A stretch of 13,436 bases of DNA from assembly GCA_003105285.1 (NCBI GenBank), contig PQAN01000087.1, positions 1 to 13,436 of the forward strand, given 5' to 3'. The notes under the pieces are model-generated. The model was given only the letters and a program-made list of their open reading frames with translations. It did no database searches and was not told where the DNA came from. Below, one piece after another: positions 8,002 through 13,436 of the stretch. The stretch comes from Methylocystaceae bacterium. Its GTDB lineage: Bacteria; Pseudomonadota; Alphaproteobacteria; Rhizobiales; Beijerinckiaceae. Position 1 is the first letter of the stretch; each line of letters starts with the position of its first letter. The position numbers were made by a program, and so were the translations under genes.

Positions 8002-9198
8002 TCAGGCTGCGCGATCGAGGAGCTTCTTGGCGCGCGCCTCCAGATCAAGACGCGCGTCTTGATGAGTCTTGTTCCGCGCGACGGCGGTGATGCCCTGCAC
8101 GAAATCGAAGATGCTCTCGGGCTTGCGGCCTTCCTCGGCCAACACCGTTTCGATGATCTTCGCAGTCTCCTTCTTGGAAAAGCCGCGCCGTCGCAGGAAC
8201 TCGTCGCGATCCTCGTCGGTGCGCGCGACGATCTTTTCCCGCGCCGCCTTGATGCCGTTGACGAAAGGCATGGGCGAAGAATCGGCGAAGCGGGTCAGAG
8301 CCGGAGCGGCCTCGTGCGCGAAGCGGGAGGCGGCGTATTTCGAATGGCGGATGGTGATCTCCTCGAAATCTTCGACGCCCCACAGATTCCTATTTTGGCA
8401 GACCGCGCGGAGATAGAAGCTCGCCATGCCCAGCGTCTTGGCGCCGACCTCGGAATTCCAGCAGTAAAAACCGCGGAAATAAAGATCGGGCGATCCATCC
8501 GGCAGTCGACCGGCTTCGATCGGATTGAGATCGTCGACAAGGAAGAGAAAAACGTCGCGATCCGAGGCGTAGAGGGTCGTCGTGTCCTGCGTAATTTCGA
8601 CGCGCGGATGGTAGACGCCGGTCGACCAGTCGAGCACGCCCGGCACCTTCCAGCGCGTATCGCCTGTGCCGTTTCCCGCGATGCGCTGCACGGCCTCGAC
8701 GAGTTCATGGTCGTAGATGCGGCCATAGTCCGGGCCGGTGACGGCTCGCAGCTCGACGCGTCCGTCTTCGATCTCGAGCGTCTTGACCTGCTCGGCTCGA
8801 TTCGAGGTCAAGCCGTATTGGAGGTTGATGCCGGCGAGCGGCGCCGGAAGCTGGCGGAGGTAGGCGGCCGGCGCGCCGACAAGGCTCGCGAGCTGACCGA
8901 AGCTCCAATGCGTTGGTGCGATAGGCGCATCGGAGCCGGGCAATGTCAGCGACAGGTTTTCGGCTTCCTTACGGTTCGCCTCCACCCGGATCGCCGAGCT
9001 CTCCACGGTTCGGGTTCGGCTGTGCTCGGTTCGGCCGCGTACCGCTGCATAGAGGTCGGACAGGGACAGGAAGCGCTCGTCAGGCGGCCGCGAGAACCAC
9101 TCCGACGATACGCGGCCGATCCGTTGGCCGCGCTGCAGGTCGACCTTGTAGCCGCCTGAACGGCTACGAGTGGTGTCCAGAATTTCCACTTGAGTCAT
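8002..9198 (-). CDS. DUF932 family protein of mobile elements
   Basis: The 398-residue product matches what I know of DUF932 proteins, found on plasmids, conjugative elements and phages and without a firmly assigned biochemical role. The core is best seen at about 200-295, with DVFLFLVDDLNP, YFRGFYCWNSEVGAKTLGMA and VCQNRNLWGVEDFEEITIRHSK as characteristic stretches. The C-terminal 80 residues are strongly charged and helical (EEGRKPESIFDFVQGITAVARNKTH). No signal peptide or membrane segment is seen, so it should be cytoplasmic. I start at ATG 9198 (MTQVEILD), with GGAG seven bases upstream. The longer GTG-started frame from 9252 would translate through the conserved leader. It is the first gene of the minus-strand block and probably works with the ParB-like protein that follows. 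Confidence 0.85.
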   Translation of the reverse strand: MTQVEILDTTRSRSGGYKVDLQRGQRIGRVSSEWFSRPPDERFLSLSDLYAAVRGRTEHSRTRTVESSAIRVEANRKEAENLSLTLPGSDAPIAPTHWSFGQLASLVGAPAAYLRQLPAPLAGINLQYGLTSNRAEQVKTLEIEDGRVELRAVTGPDYGRIYDHELVEAVQRIAGNGTGDTRWKVPGVLDWSTGVYHPRVEITQDTTTLYASDRDVFLFLVDDLNPIEAGRLPDGSPDLYFRGFYCWNSEVGAKTLGMASFYLRAVCQNRNLWGVEDFEEITIRHSKYAASRFAHEAAPALTRFADSSPMPFVNGIKAAREKIVARTDEDRDEFLRRRGFSKKETAKIIETVLAEEGRKPESIFDFVQGITAVARNKTHQDARLDLEARAKKLLDRAA

Positions 9199-9205
9199 GG
9201 GCTTG

Positions 9206-9252
9206 CTCCACGACGGGCGCCGAGAGCTTCTCTCCCTAATTCGACCCGTCAC
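9206..9252 (-). promoter_or_regulatory. Structured 5' leader of the DUF932 gene, shared with parB
   Basis: In the mRNA sense GTGACGGG (9252-9245) can pair over 8 bp, with two G-U wobbles, with CCCGTCGT (9217-9210). It encloses GAGAG-AAG-CTCTC and leads straight into the GGAG ribosome binding site (9209-9206). Layout, the GTGACG start and most of the 3' half match the parB leader. The outer second pair is U-G here and U-A in parB, so pairing is kept. Confidence 0.6.
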
Positions 9253-9712
9253 AGAAACTCCCTCCGCACTCTAACTTTTCGCCGGGGTGTGGAACCGCGA
9301 TCTCGGCAGAAAGGGTACGACCCAGACATCAGATTCGGCCCCGGGGGAGGCTCCTCTTCAAGGCGGCAAATTCGTTGGATCGGGTGTCGGCAGGTCGGAA
9401 GCATCGTAATTTGAACGGCCTTCAGCCGCGGTCGACTGCCGCAGTCTTTAACGGGTGGGTTATATGTCCGCGGACTCGGAGGGGCTTTCTGCCTGCGCGA
9501 GGCACCCGAATTGAGCCGTTGAGGAGCTTCGGCGTGCTTTTCGCCGACGCGACCACGCGGAGATTCCTGACGCGGTCGGCGTCGCTTGGCGGAGGCTCAA
9601 TCGTATCCCGGATCATACGGTCGACCAAAGCTGTAAAACTTCTAACAGAACCGGTCAGGATATTGACAGTGGGTAGGTATTAGACTGCCGTTCTAACGGC
9701 GCATGGGTTTTG
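9253..9712. other. Long non-coding junction between backbone and metal-transport module
   Basis: I see no convincing gene in these 460 bases. Frames at 9375-9683 (plus) and 9422-9628 (minus, TTG start) lack a ribosome binding site and recognisable motifs. The left part should contain the DUF932 promoter, but no clear -35/-10 pair is visible. An 8-bp inverted repeat, ATTGAGCC (9510-9517) / GGCTCAAT (9594-9601), brackets 76 bases. A lone TTGACA occurs at 9663-9668. The region is less regular than the coding DNA and may be a decayed junction. Confidence 0.5.
9687..9700. repeat. 14-bp palindrome upstream of the metal ATPase gene
   Basis: GCCGTT (9687-9692) and AACGGC (9695-9700) are perfect reverse complements with a two-base centre. 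It lies about 120 bases before the ATPase start and 18 bases after a TTGACA hexamer, so a regulator-binding site is plausible. It does not match a MerR-family metal operator that I know. Confidence 0.35.
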
Positions 9713-9753
9713 GACGCACCAGAAGCCGGGTTCTTGAACCCGACTTGTGCGTC
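9713..9753. repeat. 41-base hairpin-forming inverted repeat before the metal ATPase gene
   Basis: Outer arms GACGCAC (9713-9719) and GTGCGTC (9747-9753) enclose a perfect palindrome CGGGTTC-TT-GAACCCG (9727-9742). AAG (9723-9725) can also pair with CTT (9744-9746), giving about 17 bp with a three-base bulge and one mismatch. It is not followed by a T-tract. It could be a regulator site, an attenuator-like hairpin in the ATPase mRNA, or a remnant of a mobile-element end. It is too regular to be likely by chance. Confidence 0.6.
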
Positions 9754-9806
9754 GTCATTGTCTCGACGTATGACAAACGAACTGCAGTGTAGCCTAAAGC
9801 TCTCGC

Positions 9807-9814
9807 GGGGGAGG
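9807..9814 (+). promoter_or_regulatory. Ribosome binding site of the metal ATPase gene
   Basis: The purine tract GGGGGAGG ends four bases before ATG 9819. The spacing is short but usable, and no other start with a better site is seen, so it supports the chosen start. Confidence 0.6.
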
Positions 9815-9818
9815 CACG

Positions 9819-12758
9819 ATGACAGACGAAGCTCGCGAGAGGAACCCTCAAAAGTCCCGCGATCGATACAGCTTCAAAGTGCAAGGGCTGGACTGCGCCG
9901 AAGAAATGGCGGTCCTGCGCGACGAGGTCGGTCCGCTCGTCGGCGGCGAGGACAATCTGGCGTTCGACGTCTTGAGCGGCCGAATGACCGTGCTAGACCG
10001 GGCTTCGGCCGCGTCGCCCGATCAGATTATCGAGGCGGTCCGCCGAACAGGCATGACAGCGGTCGAGCTTCGTCCCAACGATCGAAAGTCGAGCGAAGAA
10101 CCCGACAAGCGTCGCCACTCGCAGCTATTGTTCACGTCCCTCAGCGGATTGTTCGTCGCCGCAGGCTTTATCGCGCACGTCTGGCTCGAAGGAGGATTCG
10201 GCGAAGGTTTGCGATTGCTGAGCGGGCACGAGGACGAGGCCACCCCCCTTCCAGAAGTGATTTGCTACGCCCTTGCAATCGTTTTCGGGATCCGCTTCGT
10301 CGTCGCCAAGGCCTGGTTCGCGTTACGCAGCCTGAGGCCGGACATGAACCTCCTGATGGTGATCGCCGTGGCTGGCGCAATCTCGATCGGTCAATGGTTC
10401 GAGGCCGCCACTGTCTCTTTCCTGTTCGCGCTTTCCCTGACGCTGGAGAGTTGGAGCGTTGCGCGTGCGCGCCGCGCTATCGCCTCCCTCCTCGACCTGG
10501 CGCCGCCTACAGTTCGGCTCCTGCGCGCCGATAGAACCGAGGCAGATGCCCCAGTCTCCGATGTCGAGCCTGGTGAGCTGTTCATCGTCCGCGCCGGCGA
10601 ACGAATTGGGCTCGATGGACGCGTCAGAAAGGGCGCGAGCTCGGTCGATCAATCCGCCATCACAGGCGAGAGCGTTCCTGTCGAGAAGACTCCCGGCGCC
10701 GATGTTTTCGCGGGCACGATCAACGGCGACGGCGTGCTCACTGTGGAAGCCGGCGAGCGGTCTGAAAATACGATGCTCGCCCGAATCATCCGGCTCGTAG
10801 AGGAGGCGCATGCGGGCCGAGCTCCATCCGAACAGTGGGTAGAACGTTTCGCGCGCGTCTACACGCCCTCGGTCATGATCGTTGCGATCCTGGTCTCGGT
10901 CGTTCCGCCGCTCGCGCTGGGCGGCGCATGGGGCGAATGGTTTTATCGAGCGCTCGTCCTGCTCGTGATCGCCTGCCCTTGCGCTTTGGTGATTTCGACC
11001 CCCGTGTCGATCGTCGCGGCGTTGGCGTCCTCGGCCCGTGCCGGCGTTCTGATCAAAGGCGGCGCCTATATCGAACTGCCGAGCCGCATCGCCGCGATCG
11101 CGATGGACAAGACAGGCACGATTACCCGGGGAACGCCGGAAGTCGTGCGAGTCCTTCCGTTCGGAAATCACACGGAGGCCGAGCTTCTCGCGCGCGCAGC
11201 GGCGTTGGAGGCCAGATCCACACACCCGCTGGCGCGCGCCATAATTCGCTATGCGACGCAGCAAGGCGTCGTCCCCGCGCCTGCCAACGACGTGCAAGCG
11301 ATCAGAGGAAAGGGAATCACTGGAATTTTCGACGGCGAGGCGTTCTGGCTCGGGTCGCATCGCTATGTCGTGGAGCGCGGACAGAATACGGTCGAATCCG
11401 GCCGGGAGGCGGAAGCCCTGGAGGCGGGAGGCAACACCGTCATAGTCATCGGAAACGCTCGGCACATCTGCGGTCTTATCGCCGTCGCCGATACGCTCAG
11501 GCCCGAGGCGAAAAACGTCGTTCAACTATTGCGCGAGGCCGGGGTGAGGCATGTCGTCATGCTGACAGGCGACAATAAAATCACCGCCAATGCCATCGCG
11601 CGCGAGGTCGGGATCGACCAAGTGTATGCCGAGCTGTCTCCAGAGGACAAGGTCGAGAAAGTCGACCAGCTCGTCGAGCGCTACGGCGTCGTCGCTATGG
11701 TCGGCGACGGGGTGAACGACGCGCCGGCCCTCGCGCGCGCCAGCCTCGGGATCGCCATGGGCGCGATCGGCTCCGACGCGGCCATCGAAACGGCCGACAT
11801 CGCCTTGATGACCGATGACATCGCAAGACTGCCTTGGCTTGTGCGCCATGCGAAATGGACGCTCGCCGTCATTCGACAGAACATCGTATTTTCACTGGTC
11901 GTCAAAGCGGCTTTCGTCGTTCTCACCTTTGCAGGCTTCGCCACTCTTTGGGGCGCGATCGCCGCCGACGCCGGAGCATCGCTCGCCGTCGTTCTGAACG
12001 CGCTACGCCTGCTGCGGCCGTTCAACGAGCAACGCGACTCGGCGCCGGCAGAGAGACGGGCGCCGCCTCCTACGAAATGGAAGGTCGCGGTATGGATGTC
12101 GGGGGCCGCGGCAGCGCTTCTGCTCGGCCTGACGCTGATAGCTGGTTGGCGGACTTCTTCCATTCCGGAGCCGCAGGGCTTGGAGCAGGCGCCGCCGATG
12201 GCTTCGAAAGAGGTCGATCAGACGCCGCCGACGGAGCCTGTGCCGAAACAGAAGTCCGACGAATCCGCGCCGGCTTCGACATCGGCGGCCTCTCCAACTC
12301 ACGAGAACAAGAAACCTGTTCTGCCGGACGTTTCCGCGCTCGAGGTCCCGAACTCCAATCCGGAAGCAAAGCTGATTGCTCTGCTCGAAAAAGACCCGAG
12401 CCCGGGCGCGTCGAGCAGCGTCGATCTCGATGAAGTGATCTTCGAAGAGGGAAAGTCGAAGCCCTCGTTGTCCGGTCGGCAGCAGCTGGAGGCTATCGCG
12501 AAAATCCTTCGCTCTTATCCGGATCGACAAATAATCGTCGGTGGCCATACCGACCGCCACGGGAATCCGCACGCCAATAAGAGACTCTCCGAAAGGCGTG
12601 CGAAATTCGCGTTGCGTGAGCTGATCGAAATGGGAGTTTCCGCCGCGCGTGTTCAGGCGCGAGGCTATGGGGGAGACCGCCCCACGGCCCGCGACGACAC
12701 ACGAGAAGGAGCGACGAAAAACCGGCGCATTTCATTGGAAGTGGTCCGACATCGATGA
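9819..12758 (+). CDS. P1B heavy-metal ATPase fused to a C-terminal OmpA-like peptidoglycan-binding domain
   Basis: The first 735 of 979 residues form a Zn/Cd/Pb-type export ATPase in the inner membrane. An HMA-like domain (about 17-85) has only one metal-site Cys (GLDCAEEM, C26). ITGESVP (281-287) marks the actuator, CPC (386-388) the membrane metal site, DKTGT (430-434) the phosphorylated Asp, HP (469-470) and GDGVNDAP (629-636) the remaining catalytic motifs. Lys696 and D717-A-G in the last two helices suggest the Zn/Cd/Pb group (P1B-2). Beyond the usual end, a basic segment precedes an extra helix (about 755-777). A Pro/Ser/Thr-rich linker (778-865) then leads to an OmpA/MotB domain (867-979) with VGGHTDRHGNPHANKRLSER (907-926) and RRISLEVV at the end. 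Odd helix count and inside-positive charge put this domain in the periplasm. Family members normally stop near 735 residues. The frame is continuous, with no sign of a shift. Confidence 0.92.
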   Translation: MTDEARERNPQKSRDRYSFKVQGLDCAEEMAVLRDEVGPLVGGEDNLAFDVLSGRMTVLDRASAASPDQIIEAVRRTGMTAVELRPNDRKSSEEPDKRRHSQLLFTSLSGLFVAAGFIAHVWLEGGFGEGLRLLSGHEDEATPLPEVICYALAIVFGIRFVVAKAWFALRSLRPDMNLLMVIAVAGAISIGQWFEAATVSFLFALSLTLESWSVARARRAIASLLDLAPPTVRLLRADRTEADAPVSDVEPGELFIVRAGERIGLDGRVRKGASSVDQSAITGESVPVEKTPGADVFAGTINGDGVLTVEAGERSENTMLARIIRLVEEAHAGRAPSEQWVERFARVYTPSVMIVAILVSVVPPLALGGAWGEWFYRALVLLVIACPCALVISTPVSIVAALASSARAGVLIKGGAYIELPSRIAAIAMDKTGTITRGTPEVVRVLPFGNHTEAELLARAAALEARSTHPLARAIIRYATQQGVVPAPANDVQAIRGKGITGIFDGEAFWLGSHRYVVERGQNTVESGREAEALEAGGNTVIVIGNARHICGLIAVADTLRPEAKNVVQLLREAGVRHVVMLTGDNKITANAIAREVGIDQVYAELSPEDKVEKVDQLVERYGVVAMVGDGVNDAPALARASLGIAMGAIGSDAAIETADIALMTDDIARLPWLVRHAKWTLAVIRQNIVFSLVVKAAFVVLTFAGFATLWGAIAADAGASLAVVLNALRLLRPFNEQRDSAPAERRAPPPTKWKVAVWMSGAAAALLLGLTLIAGWRTSSIPEPQGLEQAPPMASKEVDQTPPTEPVPKQKSDESAPASTSAASPTHENKKPVLPDVSALEVPNSNPEAKLIALLEKDPSPGASSSVDLDEVIFEEGKSKPSLSGRQQLEAIAKILRSYPDRQIIVGGHTDRHGNPHANKRLSERRAKFALRELIEMGVSAARVQARGYGGDRPTARDDTREGATKNRRISLEVVRHR

Positions 12759-12842
12759 CATCGAGATTTGGCTGCCAGGACCAGCAGTGACCGCGATGGC
12801 CATCGGCTATTGCGATCATCGACAATCGACCTCGACTCGCCG

Positions 12843-12869
12843 GGTATTTCCTCGACGCTCCAAAATACC
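12843..12869. terminator. Candidate hairpin in the gap between convergent genes
   Basis: GGTATTT (12843-12849) and AAATACC (12863-12869) form a perfect 7-bp stem with a 13-base loop. The stem is A/T-rich at its loop end, but neither side is followed by a clear T-run. A weak bidirectional terminator is possible. Confidence 0.3.
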
Positions 12870-12907
12870 GCCGGTGTATGCGTTTCAAACTATCTCGCTA
12901 TGAATCC

Positions 12908-12923
12908 TCCAAAGACCTTTGGA
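12908..12923. terminator. Palindromic hairpin just after the histidine kinase stop
   Basis: TCCAAAG (12908-12914) and CTTTGGA (12917-12923) are perfect reverse complements with two central bases. It starts three bases after the kinase stop codon on the minus strand. No T-tract follows, so it may be a transcript-end hairpin, a weak terminator or a protein-binding palindrome. Confidence 0.35.
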
Positions 12924-12926
12924 TCG

Positions 12927-13436
12927 TCACGCGCGTCTGGGTAAAATCACCGAAACGCAGAGACCTCGCGGAAGGCGGGCCGCGAAAGTCATTTCGCCTG
13001 CATAGGCCTCAATGATGTCGGCGGCGATGGACAGGCCGAGTCCTGTTCCCTCGGTAGTCTCGTCGAATCGTAAACCTCGCTGTCCAAGGCGAGCGATCTG
13101 CTCACTCGGAACTCCTGGCCCGTCGTCTTCGATGTCCACCCGCAAGCGGCAATGCTCGCTTTGTGAGGTGACGCGAATTTCACTCCGCGTCCATTTGACC
13201 GCATTGTCCAACAACACACCAAAGAGTTCGGTTGCGTCCTCTTCCGACAAATCGATGAACGCAGCCGGGGAGACTTCGATGCGCCAGGACAAGCCCGATC
13301 CTCTCGGGCTCCGAGACAGCGTTTTTGCGATTCCTTCGATAACGCTACGCACCGCAACCCCCTGGCCGACCGAACCCGGAGATGATTGGAGCCGCGCCTT
13401 TGACAATTCGCGATTGACGAGGCGGCGCATGCCGAA
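12927..13436 (-). CDS. Sensor histidine kinase, C-terminal ATP-binding part (cut by window edge)
   Basis: These 169 residues are the end of a membrane sensor kinase that would phosphorylate its own His and pass the phosphate to a response regulator. The ATP-binding domain shows the N-box (ELFGVLLDNAVKW, N78 of the visible part), the G1 box DDGPGVP (104-110), an F-box-like RFDE (123-126) and the G2 box GTGLGLSIA (130-138). The visible start, MRRLVNRELSKARL, resembles the end of the dimerisation helices in PhoQ-like kinases. The frame stays open to the right edge (two codons before this Met), so the phosphorylated His, sensor domain and membrane helices lie outside. A response-regulator gene may lie further right. 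It converges on the metal ATPase gene, which makes a metal- or envelope-sensing role plausible but unproven. Confidence 0.88.
   Translation of the reverse strand, partial: FGMRRLVNRELSKARLQSSPGSVGQGVAVRSVIEGIAKTLSRSPRGSGLSWRIEVSPAAFIDLSEEDATELFGVLLDNAVKWTRSEIRVTSQSEHCRLRVDIEDDGPGVPSEQIARLGQRGLRFDETTEGTGLGLSIAADIIEAYAGEMTFAARLPRGLCVSVILPRRA

Noticed and set aside
9199..9252. Upstream GTG start of the DUF932 gene
   Set aside because: It would translate through the conserved hairpin leader; ATG 9198 has a well-placed GGAG.
9375..9683. Small plus-strand frame, and a minus-strand frame at 9422-9628, in the junction
   Set aside because: No ribosome binding site, one depends on a TTG start, and neither product shows a recognisable motif.
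9663..9686. TTGACA as a -35 box for the ATPase gene
   Set aside because: No acceptable -10 at 16-20 bases spacing; the region also does not match a MerR-type metal promoter.
9727..9742. tRNA T-arm or tRNA-fragment attachment site
   Set aside because: The palindrome lacks the TTCGA-type T-loop and acceptor-stem context of a tRNA 3' end.
9796..9818. Further copy of the backbone leader before the ATPase gene
   Set aside because: Only the short string AAGCTCTCG and a GGAG are shared; the outer stem and GTGACG are missing.
10323..11525. 400-codon minus-strand frame inside the metal ATPase gene
   Set aside because: Antisense to the conserved catalytic core; Arg/Asp-rich product without recognisable motifs.
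12010..12160. Frameshift artefact joining an ATPase gene and a separate OmpA gene
   Set aside because: The frame is continuous, the linker composition is normal for a periplasmic tether, and no second start with a ribosome binding site is obvious at the junction; a read-level check is still listed under findings.
1..13436. CRISPR array, rRNA or tRNA genes, insertion sequences
   Set aside because: No regularly spaced repeats, no conserved RNA gene signatures and no transposase-like product were seen.

Overview
The window is GC-rich DNA with the codon use and protein families of an alphaproteobacterium, most likely Hyphomicrobiales. Placement in a methanotroph-like or Beijerinckia-like group is only a guess. 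The left two thirds look like the backbone of a large plasmid or integrative conjugative element. The right third is a metal-transport module. Nothing seen decides between plasmid and chromosomal element.

Left block (about 95-9198, all on the minus strand, read right to left): a DUF932 protein (8002-9198), a long ParB-domain protein with no ParA beside it (5717-7828), a 1,440-residue fusion of an N6-adenine-type methyltransferase with a strawberry-notch-type helicase (1158-5480), and a Toprim-domain protein (95-1156). The last two are separated by one base (TGACATG) and are probably translationally coupled. A good intrinsic terminator (5674-5706) follows parB and a weaker one (7963-7990) follows the DUF932 gene, so the genes look like adjacent units that share a style of expression rather than one simple operon. 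The parB and DUF932 genes have nearly the same hairpin-forming 5' leader ending in the GGAG ribosome binding site. The helicase gene has a longer, structured leader that may be a diverged relative. By analogy with phage P1 DarB and related proteins of mobile elements, this block probably acts on the element's own DNA during establishment or maintenance, for example by protection from restriction, replication or partition. That role is inferred.

Junction (9199-9818): about 570 bases beyond the DUF932 leader hold no convincing gene, but contain several inverted repeats. The strongest is a 41-base hairpin (9713-9753) just upstream of the transporter gene.

Right block (9819-13436): a P1B-type heavy-metal ATPase (CPC, DKTGT, TM8 DAGAS; Zn/Cd/Pb-like) that continues in one open frame through a ninth predicted membrane helix and a Pro/Ser/Thr-rich linker into an OmpA-like peptidoglycan-binding domain. 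This fusion would tether an inner-membrane metal pump to the cell wall and is the most unusual feature of the window. Convergent to it, and cut by the right edge, is the catalytic end of a PhoQ-like sensor histidine kinase that may belong to the same metal-response locus.
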